This document shows positions 12,184 through 20,922 of a stretch of 64,000 nt of DNA, one piece after another. The translations under genes and the position numbers were made by a program. Every line of letters begins with the position of its first letter. Position 1 is the first letter of the stretch. Origin of the DNA: Alphaproteobacteria bacterium. GTDB taxonomy: Bacteria > Pseudomonadota > Alphaproteobacteria > Caulobacterales > Parvularculaceae. The DNA is taken from contig WGLS01000001.1 in assembly GCA_016125455.1 (NCBI GenBank), positions 682,001 through 746,000 of the forward strand, given 5' to 3'. Below the pieces are notes generated by a model, which saw only the letters and a list, made by a program, of their open reading frames with translations, was not told the origin of the DNA and did not search any database.

Positions 12184-12722
12184 GGGGCGGCTCCGCCTTG
12201 TGGCGTCTTTCGGAACAAGGAACGGCCCGTCGCCGATTGCGGGCGCGGGGTCAAGGCGGCGGGAAGCCTTCATTGTAGGCGCCAGGGGATGCTGTCCGGC
12301 GATTGGTAAAATGCCCGATGGAAAAGATGCCGGATAACGCCATGCGGCGCTTCGGGAATAACGCGTCGCCGGGAGCTGGCGCCGGCCATCACCTGACTTC
12401 GTCCGGCTGGCGCCGGACAGGGCGGCCGGACCGGCCAGTCGCCCGGGGGCTGGGGGCGATGGGTAACCGGAGGGCTGGCGGCCTTGGCCGCCCTGTACGG
12501 ACGCCTTCGACGCTCGGCCTGAATTCCGGCGCTTCCATGTGGCGATTGTGGCGATTTCTGGGACGCGAAGACACGCCCGCGTGACCATTCACCGTTGGGC
12601 CAGCCGGACGCCCGCCAGCCGGCGGCCCATTCCGCCGCTGGCGCGCGCCAGCGCCCCGGCCGGCCTCGCAATTGGCGCCAGAGGGTTGCCAAGCAGTCAA
12701 GGTGCGGGGCACGCTTCGATCC
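12184..12722. other. Gene-free stretch rich in GC inverted repeats
   Basis: No supported gene is seen in these 539 bases. Three perfect inverted repeats stand out: GTCCGGC/GCCGGAC with loop TGGC (12401-12418), GGCGGCC/GGCCGCC with loop TT (12477-12492), and an 18-bp perfect palindrome at 12636-12653. They lie between the divergent AEC and DUF2794 genes, so promoters for both should be here. No sigma-70 boxes were clear. Confidence 0.4.
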
Positions 12723-13085
12723 ATGACGGCAACTGACCAGACCCTCGCCCCGTCCGCGCGCGCCACCAGCCGCAGCAAGGGCGTCGAGACGGTCGCCTTC
12801 ACGAGGCTCGAACTAAACCGCATCCTCAATGTCTACGGCCAGTTCGTCGCCGCCGGCGACTGGCGCGACTACGCCATCGACCACCACCGCGACGCAGCGA
12901 TCTTCTCGATCTTCCGCCGCACGAGCGAGGCCCCGCTCTACCGTATCGAAAAACGTCCCGCGCTCGCGAGGAAACAGGGCGCGTGGGTTGTGGTCACCAT
13001 GACCGGCGCGATCCTGAAACGGGGCCACGACCTTGCGCAGGTGTTGCGCGTTTTCGACCGTCAGCGGCTAAGGCTCGCCGATTAG
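12723..13085 (+). CDS. DUF2794 family protein
   Basis: This 120-aa protein belongs to a small family common in alphaproteobacteria (DUF2794) with no assigned function. Conserved segments are visible as RLELNRILNVYGQFVAAG, DWRDYAIDHHRDAAIFSIF, RTSEAPLYRIEKRPALARK and ILKRGHDLAQVLRVFDRQ. No signal peptide or membrane segment is seen, so it is probably cytoplasmic. The ATG at 12723 was chosen because the upstream in-frame ATG at 12672 adds unconserved residues. It is separated by 87 bases from the large hydrolase fusion on the same strand. Confidence 0.85.
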   Translation: MTATDQTLAPSARATSRSKGVETVAFTRLELNRILNVYGQFVAAGDWRDYAIDHHRDAAIFSIFRRTSEAPLYRIEKRPALARKQGAWVVVTMTGAILKRGHDLAQVLRVFDRQRLRLAD

Positions 13086-13172
13086 CAGCGGCTTTATTGT
13101 CGCAGCCGGACCTGGGGGGTAACCTCCTGACCGCACATGGGGGAATGACGGCACGTCAGGGGCGCGGGGGCG

Positions 13173-16100
13173 ATGACGAAAATCATTACGGTGCACGGCA
13201 CCAATGCGTCCGACGACAGCGATGTCGGCGAACAATGGTGGCAGCGCGGCAGCCAGTTTCAGGAACGGCTGGCCGAACTGATCGAAACCGACGACGGCGC
13301 GCTTGAGGTCGATCCGTTCCACTGGTCCGGCAAGAATTCCGAGAAGGAACGGCGCGAGGCGGGCAACGAGCTCCGCCGCAAGCTCATCGCCGCCGAGCGC
13401 GAGGGCGCGCCCTACGCCGTGATCGGCCACAGCCACGGCGGCTCAGTGCTGAACCACTCGCTTTTCTCCGTATACGCCAAAAAGCTGAAACTGCCGAACA
13501 TGAAGGCGTGGATGACCGTCGGCACGCCCTTTATCCATCTGAGGCGGACGGGCTTCGGCTTCCAGAATTTCACCGTGATGGGCAATGTCGTCCTGATCGC
13601 GATCATTTCCTATGTGGCGCTCGCGCTTGTCGGCGGCATCGATCTCGCGGACTTCTTTGAGTCGCGCGGACGAGACGCGTTCTTCGGCGGGCGCGTCGAG
13701 GAAGGCCAGGAATGGGAGTATCGCGACCGCTTCCGGGAGGCGATGGAAGGCGAGGCGATCATCCGCACCGTGCTCGTGTCGCTGCTTGTGGCGGCGATGT
13801 CGGGGTCGGTGATCTGGGGGTATACGGCGCGGGCGCGCAAGCGCGGCGCTGAACGCCACATCGCGCGGTTCTGGGGCCGGTTCGGGCGGTCGTGGATCAG
13901 CCTGCGGCACAAGAGCGACGAGGCGATCACGGGGCTGAAGGCGGCGCGCAAGGCGGAGGTCAAGCTAATCCCTTACCCGACGGCGCGGCGGATCGCGACG
14001 TCGATGCTTATCATCATGTCAGCGCTCGGGCTCGCCTTCGTGTCGTTCCTGCAGACCGCGCCGGAGCGGCTCGTCAGGCGCTTGCCGGAAACCGTCCGTA
14101 TGGAGACGGCGACGTTTGCCGAGGCCGGCACGATCCATTCCCTCGCCGCGTCCGCCGATGGCCGCAAGCTGATCGTCGGCGCGGAGGATGGCGTCGCCAG
14201 GATTTACGATGTGACGTCGGGCGCCCTCGATCGCACGCTGCGCGGGGCCGGCGCGGCGTTGTACGATGTCGCGCTCTCCCACGACGGCGACTACGCGCTT
14301 ACCAACGCGCGCACCGGACGGATCTTCGAGGACCGCGACGGCTGGCTTGCGGGATCCGCGGTCACCTTGTGGGACGTTCGCCGGCAGGAACCGGTGACGG
14401 AAGCCGTCCAGGGGGTCGACTGGGCGAACGAGATCGGGTTTGCCGCCGCTAGCGACAGGTACTTCATCTTTGGATACCGGGCGGCCATGCCGGAGGCCAA
14501 CGGCGTCGTCGCGCGTGCGCAGGGCCGCTTTCCGAGGTTGACCCGCTGGCTGATGGTGCGCAGCGCCACCTCGAGATTCGCCAACGGCATCTCGGAAGAC
14601 GATTTACGCGAGGCTATCCGTGAAAGGCGCGGCGACAATGCTTTTTTCAGCATGAGGGATATCGCGATCTCGCCGAGCGGCCGCTTCGTCGCGTTCGGCT
14701 CGAGCTATGGCGACGTGGTCGTCTGGGACGCCACCAACGGCGCTATCGCAGACATAAAGACTGTTTTTGATGTTGAGTTTGAGCCGGACGATGATGCGGC
14801 CATGCGGTCCTGGAAGCGCGCGCAGCGCAACATCAGCGGGATCGCATTCTCCGATGATGGACGGACAATCGCCTCGATGGGCCAGACCGGACTCGCCGCG
14901 ACGCTTGCGTTCGACCCGGACGCCGCCGCCGACGCCAGATTGACGGCAGTCGCATTCGCCCAGGCTGATATTGGCGACACCCCGGAGACGCCGTCGCTGG
15001 AGCGCTGGCGCACGACCAAGGTTCAGTGGTCAGGCGATCTCTCCCGGATCGTGTTCAGCGGCTATCGGCGGGTCCTGAAGCCCGATGACGACGGCTATGA
15101 CCTTGAAGCTGCGGTCTGGACAATGGACCTCTCCACCGGCGTCGCCAGTGAAGTCCTCGACGATGGACAATTGCAACGACTCGATGTGGCCGGCGGCCCC
15201 GAATTCGTTGACCGCAGCAGCCGCCTGGTGACTCACACGGTTAGGCCGCGAAGGGATGATGACGAGATCGACAAGGTCGACCTCGCGCGGTTTCGGCCGT
15301 CGCTGGTCAGTCTCGACCTTGCGGGGCGGTTCATTGGCGAAGGCATTCCGATTGCGCCCGTCCGCGAGCGCCGCCCCGTCGAGCGGCTCGACAAGTGGGA
15401 GCGGTACGCCCGCGCGTTTGGCGACCATCACCCCGGCATGGGCGTGCAGGACCGATATGGGGAGCGCGGCAACAGCGCCATCGACTTCCAGCCTTTGTCC
15501 CCCTGGGAGTACCCGGCGGTCGCGGCGGTCTGGCTGCGTTACCAATTCTCGCGCGCGGCGAAGGCGATCCTTCCGGCTGCGATCGCCGACGTCGATGGCC
15601 TCGGCAATCGCTATGTCGAAGCCAAGTCGACCAATGACCGCGCGGCGGCGGCCGAGGTGCGCGCGGAGCTGAATGAATGGCACCTGAAAACCGGTCTCGT
15701 GCAGATCGGCAGTTTCGGCATCTATTTCATCTACGCCGCCGCCGCCGGCCTGATCGGCGCGGCGCTTTCCTTCATCTTCCTGAAGCCGATCATCTGGATG
15801 CTGAACAAATCGCTTTCCGGCCAGGTGCGCAACCTCGCTTATGGCAATGACGTCTATGGCGAGCGGGTGGAGAATGTTTCCGAAGAGGCGGCGAAGGAGT
15901 TCTCGCCGCGCTGGGGCTCGGTGCCGGGCGCGCTTGGCGCGGAGATCGAGGAATACACCGAGGGTTTCGCGGTGGAGACCCTGCGCCGCGTGCGAAAGCT
16001 TCTCGGCGTCAATCTTCAGTCAGCGGAGCTCTCGCTCTCCGACGCGGTCTCCCAGCAGCTCTCCTGGAAGGAGCTCATCCACACCGCCTATTTTGACGTC

Positions 16101-16367
16101 GACAATTTCGTGAAGCTGACGGCCGTCGCGCTGATTGACGCTGGCCTCGCGCGTCCGTCGGAGGAATTCGCCCGCGACCGGGACTATGACCGCGTCTGCG
16201 AATGGTACGCCGACATGAAGCCCGAACCCGCCTTCGAAGCGGAGCCCTCAGGCTCGTTCGCGGCCCGGTTCGCGGCGCTTTTCGGCGGGATGCGCCGCCG
16301 CGGCGAGGATGAGGACGCGGCGAGAGCCGACGACCGGATCGACGCCCTCAAGGATGCGCTCGCCTAG
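13173..16367 (+). CDS. Membrane-anchored alpha/beta-hydrolase fused to a WD40-like beta-propeller
   Basis: This 1064-aa protein has an unusual architecture. Residues 1-130 form an alpha/beta-hydrolase-like head: the first strand plus oxyanion motif is ITVHGT, and the nucleophile elbow GHSHGG places the Ser at 87. Membrane helices are predicted near 136-155, 196-217 and 274-293. A beta-propeller region follows (about 318-680) with blade signatures such as SADGRKLIVGAEDGVARIYD and SPSGRFVAFGSSYGDVVVWD. Another membrane segment lies near residue 845 (GIYFIYAAAAGLIGAALSF), and an acidic soluble tail ends the protein. The head matches the truncated gene at 63449. Lipase, esterase or signalling roles are possible; the function is unknown. 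Inverted repeat 16385-16402 follows. Confidence 0.82.
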   Translation: MTKIITVHGTNASDDSDVGEQWWQRGSQFQERLAELIETDDGALEVDPFHWSGKNSEKERREAGNELRRKLIAAEREGAPYAVIGHSHGGSVLNHSLFSVYAKKLKLPNMKAWMTVGTPFIHLRRTGFGFQNFTVMGNVVLIAIISYVALALVGGIDLADFFESRGRDAFFGGRVEEGQEWEYRDRFREAMEGEAIIRTVLVSLLVAAMSGSVIWGYTARARKRGAERHIARFWGRFGRSWISLRHKSDEAITGLKAARKAEVKLIPYPTARRIATSMLIIMSALGLAFVSFLQTAPERLVRRLPETVRMETATFAEAGTIHSLAASADGRKLIVGAEDGVARIYDVTSGALDRTLRGAGAALYDVALSHDGDYALTNARTGRIFEDRDGWLAGSAVTLWDVRRQEPVTEAVQGVDWANEIGFAAASDRYFIFGYRAAMPEANGVVARAQGRFPRLTRWLMVRSATSRFANGISEDDLREAIRERRGDNAFFSMRDIAISPSGRFVAFGSSYGDVVVWDATNGAIADIKTVFDVEFEPDDDAAMRSWKRAQRNISGIAFSDDGRTIASMGQTGLAATLAFDPDAAADARLTAVAFAQADIGDTPETPSLERWRTTKVQWSGDLSRIVFSGYRRVLKPDDDGYDLEAAVWTMDLSTGVASEVLDDGQLQRLDVAGGPEFVDRSSRLVTHTVRPRRDDDEIDKVDLARFRPSLVSLDLAGRFIGEGIPIAPVRERRPVERLDKWERYARAFGDHHPGMGVQDRYGERGNSAIDFQPLSPWEYPAVAAVWLRYQFSRAAKAILPAAIADVDGLGNRYVEAKSTNDRAAAAEVRAELNEWHLKTGLVQIGSFGIYFIYAAAAGLIGAALSFIFLKPIIWMLNKSLSGQVRNLAYGNDVYGERVENVSEEAAKEFSPRWGSVPGALGAEIEEYTEGFAVETLRRVRKLLGVNLQSAELSLSDAVSQQLSWKELIHTAYFDVDNFVKLTAVALIDAGLARPSEEFARDRDYDRVCEWYADMKPEPAFEAEPSGSFAARFAALFGGMRRRGEDEDAARADDRIDALKDALA

Positions 16368-16384
16368 TTCAGGCGGGACTGATG

Positions 16385-16402
16385 GGCAGGTTCTGACCTG
16401 CC
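16385..16402. terminator. Hairpin between convergent genes
   Basis: GGCAGGT and ACCTGCC form a perfect 7-bp stem around loop TCTG, in the 38-base gap between the hydrolase fusion (+) and the small lipoprotein (-). The position suits a bidirectional terminator, but there is no T-run on either side. Confidence 0.4.
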
Positions 16403-16405
16403 GGC

Positions 16406-16753
16406 TCAGAACGTATCAGGCTGCTCGCCGAGAATGCGTCCGCCGGTCTCGGCTTCGGCGACCGGATTCTTGCACTGGGCGAACCCCTGCCGCCATCCGG
16501 CTCGATAGGCCCTGGAATTGTCAAACTCGTAATCGTCCCGGCGCTTTTTCGTCGAGAAGCTCTTTTCCATTTCGCCAGAGGTGAAACAGCCGTCGCCGTA
16601 GCCGCGGGTGTACGCCGGGTCTTCGCGCAGCAGGGCGGTGTCCTCGGTAACGCAGGCGGACAGGGCGGCGCCGGCGAACAGCGCAACGGCGATGCGCGTG
16701 CGGCGCGCGCCGGAACGGGCAACCAGCGCGCTGGAGGACGGGATCACGGTCAT
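16406..16753 (-). CDS. Small lipoprotein of unknown function
   Basis: The protein has 115 aa. Its N-terminus is a lipoprotein signal with lipobox LSAC (Cys at about residue 34). The mature part carries YTRGYGDGCFTSGE and SRAYRAGWRQGFAQC, each an aromatic/Gly segment containing a Cys, which suggests a disulfide in the periplasm. I do not recognise a named family. It is convergent with the large hydrolase fusion, and its start is 212 bases from the divergent DUF2336 gene. Confidence 0.7.
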   Translation of the reverse strand: MTVIPSSSALVARSGARRTRIAVALFAGAALSACVTEDTALLREDPAYTRGYGDGCFTSGEMEKSFSTKKRRDDYEFDNSRAYRAGWRQGFAQCKNPVAEAETGGRILGEQPDTF

Positions 16754-16965
16754 CAGGCGGTATCCTTAACTCGATGCCACGAGAGGCTAGCCCGCTGGCG
16801 TCGGCCTGTCTGTAACGGGAAGGGCGCGATCCGGAAAAATGACCGCGATCGGCTATTTTCCCGATCGTACCAGTTTCGTTCCACCGATGTTTTCGCCTCG
16901 AAACCATCCTGCCGGGCGGACCGGTTCGGCCGAGCCTTGGCCGTGATTAAGTCGGCGTAAAGCGC

Positions 16966-18285
16966 ATGGGTCGTAACGTCCTGACGAAGGGCCGAAGGTC
17001 GGCCGTGACCGGGACTGAAATCGGGACGGACATCATGGGCGAAAGCTGGGACCAGTCGTCCGCCGCGGCTGAGGCGCCGCCGCGCTCGCCGCGGACGGCG
17101 GAGCTTGAGCGGCGCGCCGCCGGCCAGCGCGCTGCGCTTGTCCGGGCGCTGGCCGATCTTGTCATGCTGCCGCCCCGGCGGATATCGGCGAACGAGCGTT
17201 CCTTGGTGGCTGACATGCTGCTTGAGGTGTTCGCCCACGTTGACGCGCCGCTGCGGCTTGAGGTCGCGCAAAGGGTGGCGCGGGTGCGCGATGCGCCGCC
17301 GGCCCTGATCCGCGAAATCATTTTCGACGAACCTGACGTCGCCGTGCCGTTCATCCGGCAGGCGGAAAGCCTGCCCGACGTTCTTCTTGCCGAATGCGCG
17401 CGCAAGCGCCAACGCGCCCATCGCGAGGCGATCGCGCGCCGGCTCGACCTGTCCGCCCATGTCGCCGACGCGATTCTGGAGCACGATGAGCCGGAAGTAA
17501 CGACGCTCCTCCTTCGGCGCACCGAATTCACTCTTTCGCCCCATGCGGTCGATCGCCTCGTGGTGCAATGCGCGTCCGACCCGGCGCGACAGCTTGCGCT
17601 CCTGCAACGGCCTGAGCTCGAGCCCGCCCACGGCTTCCTGATGTTCTGGTGGGTCGACCATGAGCGGCGCAAACGCATTCTCGCCCGCTTCGCCATCGAC
17701 CGCACCGTGATCCAGGATTCCACGCAGGACCTGTATCCTGAGGTTTTCGGGCAGGCGGGCGCCGACCCTCTCGTCCGCGAGGTTCTCGAAGTGCTCGATC
17801 GCCGGTTCCGGCCGCGCGGGGCGAATGGCGAGGCGCTGTCGATGGATATCGTTGCGCGGACCCTGCGGGCGGCGCGGGTCGGCGCGACTGGGGAGGCGCT
17901 GGAGCTCGTGGGCCGGGTGTCGGGAGTTTCGCGCGACCTCGCGTCCCGGATCCTGCGCGATCCGGGCGGCGAGCCGTTTGCGGTGCTGTGCAAGGCGACC
18001 GGCCTGCCGCGGGACCGCTTCTATGAAATCGCCGCCGCCCCGAGCAATGTCGCGCCATTCACGCTCGAGCGCTGCGAAGAGCTGATGGGCGTCTTTGATT
18101 CCATCGCCCGGGACTTTTCGCGGGCGGTGCTGCGGTACTGGGACTGGGAAGGCAATCCGCGGATTGCCGCCATCGTACGCGACCTCGGGCTGTCCGCGGA
18201 CGGATCAGCCGCGCCGCGCGTTGGCGCCTTAACAGGCGCTTCACGCAAACAGGGAAAATCCTGCGCGTCGATTAGCCGGGCGTAA
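16966..18285 (+). CDS. DUF2336 domain protein
   Basis: This 439-aa protein matches the alphaproteobacterial DUF2336 family, whose function is unassigned. It is all-helical and repeat-like (HEAT-type) through residues 60-250, for example RDAPPALIREIIFDEPDVAVPF. The characteristic FLMFWWVDHERRKRILARF lies in the middle. No signal peptide or membrane segment is present, so a cytoplasmic scaffold or regulator is likely. The start could be the ATG at 16966 or the ATG at 17035, as the first 23 residues look unconserved. A 255-base spacer without a gene follows before the Mrp operon and probably holds that operon's promoter. Confidence 0.82.
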   Translation: MGRNVLTKGRRSAVTGTEIGTDIMGESWDQSSAAAEAPPRSPRTAELERRAAGQRAALVRALADLVMLPPRRISANERSLVADMLLEVFAHVDAPLRLEVAQRVARVRDAPPALIREIIFDEPDVAVPFIRQAESLPDVLLAECARKRQRAHREAIARRLDLSAHVADAILEHDEPEVTTLLLRRTEFTLSPHAVDRLVVQCASDPARQLALLQRPELEPAHGFLMFWWVDHERRKRILARFAIDRTVIQDSTQDLYPEVFGQAGADPLVREVLEVLDRRFRPRGANGEALSMDIVARTLRAARVGATGEALELVGRVSGVSRDLASRILRDPGGEPFAVLCKATGLPRDRFYEIAAAPSNVAPFTLERCEELMGVFDSIARDFSRAVLRYWDWEGNPRIAAIVRDLGLSADGSAAPRVGALTGASRKQGKSCASISRA

Positions 18286-18540
18286 AATCTATTCTGGCAC
18301 AAACGGCACAGCGTCGGCGGCGGGCATGCGTATCTTGTCTGCTGCCGGCGCGTTGATTTCTCCGAAAAATCGTGCAGTTTGCGCCTTGTCCGGCGTCAGC
18401 GACCTGTTCAGGGCCCTGCGTCGGCAATCTGGTCGCGCGGACGGCGCCGCTGATCGGGGACTTGGGCTGTTCCAGCTCCATGCTCCGGCGCGCCGCGCAA
18501 GCAAGCGGCGACGTTGGTTAGGCGAGAGAGGGGGCGGGGA

Positions 18541-19059
18541 ATGGCGCGGACGCTGATCCTGGGCATTGCTCTCGCGGGCCTCTGGCTCTTGTTGTCAGGG
18601 TATTTCGACAAACCGCTCCTGCTCGTTTTCGGCGTGGTCTCGGTGGCGATGTCGATGTTCCTGGCCGCTCGCGCCGGCGTTCTCGACAGCGAGGGCGTGC
18701 CGAACGTCCTGATGCCGAAAGTATTCGGCTACTGGGGCTGGCTGGCGCTGGAAATCGGCAAGGCCAACGTGATTGTGGTGCGCGAGGCCCTCGCCATCCG
18801 CCCGAACCTTTCGCCGACAGTGTTCAAGGTGACGACGCCGACCCGGACGAACGCCGGCTACGCGACGTTCTGCAATTCCGTGACCCTGACGCCGGGCACG
18901 GTCACGATCGACCTCGAGCCCGACTATTTCGTCGTCCACGCCCTGACCGAAGCGCTCGCCGACGTCGCGGCGATAAACGACATGGGGCGACGGGTTGCGG
19001 CGCTGGAAAACCCTGCGGCGCGCGGCGCGGGCGGACAGTCGGGGGGCGTTGGCGAATGA
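18541..19059 (+). CDS. mrpE: Mrp-type Na+(K+)/H+ antiporter subunit E
   Basis: MrpE is a small membrane subunit of the multi-protein cation/proton antiporter used for pH and salt homeostasis. The protein has 172 aa from the ATG at 18541, which is preceded by a G-rich Shine-Dalgarno-like stretch (GGGGCGGGGA). It has two N-terminal membrane helices (LILGIALAGLWLLLSGYF and LLLVFGVVSVAMSMFLA) and a conserved soluble part: GYWGWLALEIGKANVIVVR, GYATFCNSVTLTPGTV and EPDYFVVHAL. It is the first gene of the operon and overlaps mrpF by 4 bases. Confidence 0.93.
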   Translation: MARTLILGIALAGLWLLLSGYFDKPLLLVFGVVSVAMSMFLAARAGVLDSEGVPNVLMPKVFGYWGWLALEIGKANVIVVREALAIRPNLSPTVFKVTTPTRTNAGYATFCNSVTLTPGTVTIDLEPDYFVVHALTEALADVAAINDMGRRVAALENPAARGAGGQSGGVGE

Positions 19060-19439
19060 TTTACGCCGCCGTCGCCGCAGCCATGATCGTCGCCATGGCG
19101 CTCGCCCTTGTTCGGGCGTTCGCGGGGCCGACGCTCTATGACCGGGTGCTTGCCGGCAACGCCTTCGGGACCAAGACCGTGATCCTGCTTGGCATTCTCG
19201 GCTATCTGACCGACCGGCCGGATTTTCTGGACATCGCGCTCCTCTATGCGCTGATCAATTTCGCCGGCACCATCGCGATCCTGAAGTTCTTCCGTTATCG
19301 GACGTTGACCACGTCGATGGACGATCTCGACGAGCCGTCCTTCGCCGAACCTGCCCCCGCCCCCGCCGCTGGCGCGGGCGCAGGGGGCGGCTTTGGCGCA
19401 AAGAACGGCCCAACGACGAAAGGCGGCGCCAATGCTTGA
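19056..19439 (+). CDS. mrpF: Mrp antiporter subunit F
   Basis: The protein has 127 aa with three predicted membrane helices in the first 90 residues. The family core reads VRAFAGPTLYDRVLAGNAFG, followed by LDIALLYALINFAGTIAILKF. MrpF usually has about 90 aa. Here an Ala/Pro/Gly-rich tail (from about residue 95) extends it, ending just inside the mrpG start. It overlaps mrpE by 4 bases and mrpG by 8, indicating translational coupling. Confidence 0.93.
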   Translation: MIYAAVAAAMIVAMALALVRAFAGPTLYDRVLAGNAFGTKTVILLGILGYLTDRPDFLDIALLYALINFAGTIAILKFFRYRTLTTSMDDLDEPSFAEPAPAPAAGAGAGGGFGAKNGPTTKGGANA

Positions 19440-19764
19440 TCTCGTGCGCGACGTTCTTTCCTTCGCCCTTTTTGCGATCGGCTCGCTGGCGGTGGTCGCC
19501 GGCGCCGTCGGCATCGTCCGGTTCCCGGATTTCTATACGCGCCTGCACGCCGCCGGCGTTACGGATACGGCGGGCGCGGAGCTTATATTCCTCGCGATGA
19601 TGCTCCAGGCGCCAAGCTACCTTGTCGTCGCAAAGCTCGTTTTCATCAGCTTTTTCCTGTTCCTGACGAGCCCCGTCTCGACCCACGCCGTTGCGCACGC
19701 GGGCTGGGTCGGCGGCATTCGGCCGCTGCTTGGGCCGGAACTTGAACGGAGGGACGTCGAATGA
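19432..19764 (+). CDS. mrpG: Mrp antiporter subunit G
   Basis: The protein has 110 aa with three membrane helices. The diagnostic MrpG motif is GIVRFPDFYTRLHAAGVTDT, followed by FISFFLFLTSPVSTHAVAHA. The ATG at 19432 was chosen because it is preceded by AAAGG and lies just before the first helix; the frame extends upstream without conservation. It overlaps mrpF by 8 bases, and the next gene's ATG at 19761 overlaps its stop by 4 bases. Confidence 0.93.
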   Translation: MLDLVRDVLSFALFAIGSLAVVAGAVGIVRFPDFYTRLHAAGVTDTAGAELIFLAMMLQAPSYLVVAKLVFISFFLFLTSPVSTHAVAHAGWVGGIRPLLGPELERRDVE

Positions 19765-20381
19765 CGCCGAGCCCCGGTTTCGCCGCCGCCGCCGGCGTTC
19801 TTATCGATCTTGCCCTCCTGACGCTGCTGTTCATCGTCGCGATCCAGATGCTGCGCAGCCGCCAGTTGTTCGCGATCGTCATGCTGTCGGGCATTTACAG
19901 CCTGCTTTCCGCGGCGTTCTTCGTGTCGCTTGACGCGGTGGATGTCGCCTTCACTGAGGCGGCTGTCGGGGCCGGCATCTCGACCGTCCTGATGCTGGCG
20001 GCGATGTTGCTGACCGTGCGGCGGGAAAAGCCCGGCACGCCAGGCCGCGCGCCTGTCGCATTCATCGCCGTGCTGATCGTCGGGGCGGCGCTCGTCTACG
20101 CCTCGATTGACATGCCGGCGTTTGGCGACGGCGCATCGCCCGCGAACGCCTATGTCGGCCAGCAATACGTGGAACGCACGCCGGACGAGATCGCGATGCC
20201 GAATATAGTCACGGCGGTGCTGGCGAGCTATCGCGGCTTTGACACGATGGGCGAGACGATGGTGATTTTCACCGCCGGCCTTGCGGTGATGCTGTTGCTC
20301 GGCGTTGGCAGCCCGCGCGGCGGCCGCGCCGTGCGCGACGTCTCCCGCGACGAGGCCAGCCGCCGCAGGCCGAGCGCGTAA
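19761..20381 (+). CDS. DUF4040/MbhD-MbhE-like subunit, equivalent to the MrpA C-terminal module
   Basis: This 206-aa membrane protein corresponds to the C-terminal part of classical MrpA, here a separate polypeptide. The first half matches DUF4040 (LFAIVMLSGIYSLLSAAFFV, DVAFTEAAVGAGISTVLML). The second half has the MbhE-type segment NIVTAVLASYRGFDTMGET. In related complexes these helices form part of the proton/ion pathway beside MrpB and MrpC. It lies between mrpG and mrpB, with start and stop overlapping or close to both. The large NuoL-like part of MrpA appears to be supplied by one of the D-type genes further down. Confidence 0.87.
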   Translation: MTPSPGFAAAAGVLIDLALLTLLFIVAIQMLRSRQLFAIVMLSGIYSLLSAAFFVSLDAVDVAFTEAAVGAGISTVLMLAAMLLTVRREKPGTPGRAPVAFIAVLIVGAALVYASIDMPAFGDGASPANAYVGQQYVERTPDEIAMPNIVTAVLASYRGFDTMGETMVIFTAGLAVMLLLGVGSPRGGRAVRDVSRDEASRRRPSA

Positions 20382-20400
20382 AGGGGGCATGGGGGCGGCA

Positions 20401-20847
20401 ATGCGCGACGAACACCTGATACTGCGCGTCGTGATGAAGGTGCTGTTCGCGCCGATCATCCTGTTTGCGTTCTACGTGCAGTTTCATGGCGATTATGGAC
20501 CGGGCGGCGGGTTCCAGGCCGGCGTCATCTTCGCGGTCGCCTTCATCCTGCACGGACTCATCTATGGCGTCGCGGCCACGAAGCGCGCAATGCCCCAGGG
20601 CGTCCTGTCGGCGCTGATGTCGATCGGCCTGCTTTTGTATACGGGGACCGGCGCGCTAACGATGCTGCTTGGCCGAAACCTTCTTGCCTATGACGCCCTC
20701 GCGCCGAATTCGACCCACCATGCCGGGCAGCACTGGGGCATACTGATCGTGGAGTTCGGCGTCGGCATGACGGTCGCCGCAACGATGCTGACGATCTTCT
20801 ATCACTTCTCAAGCCGCGAACCTGAAATCCGCGACGAGGACTGGTAG
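20401..20847 (+). CDS. mrpB: Mrp antiporter subunit B
   Basis: The protein has 148 aa with four membrane helices. Family signatures are FAFYVQFHGDYGPGGGFQAG and AGQHWGILIVEFGVGMTVAATML. The ATG at 20401 begins MRDEHLILR, like other MrpB proteins; an in-frame ATG at 20389 adds four residues. It follows the MbhD/E-like gene by 19 bases. Confidence 0.92.
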   Translation: MRDEHLILRVVMKVLFAPIILFAFYVQFHGDYGPGGGFQAGVIFAVAFILHGLIYGVAATKRAMPQGVLSALMSIGLLLYTGTGALTMLLGRNLLAYDALAPNSTHHAGQHWGILIVEFGVGMTVAATMLTIFYHFSSREPEIRDEDW

Positions 20848-20850
20848 GCA

Positions 20851-20919
20851 ATGCGCATGTCCTTCGACCAAGCCGAGAAGACCGCGCCGCGCGTCGCCTT
20901 CCTGACGGGAGGCGAGTGA
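20851..20919 (+). CDS. Possible 22-aa leader ORF between mrpB and mrpC
   Basis: An ATG-to-TGA frame of 23 codons (MRMSFDQAEKTAP...) fills the gap between mrpB and mrpC. Its last codons contain the GGGAGG that serves mrpC, and its stop lies 3 bases before the mrpC ATG. That arrangement would allow coupled translation. It may also be chance, as nothing shows conservation. Confidence 0.2.
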   Translation: MRMSFDQAEKTAPRVAFLTGGE

Positions 20920-20922
20920 CCG

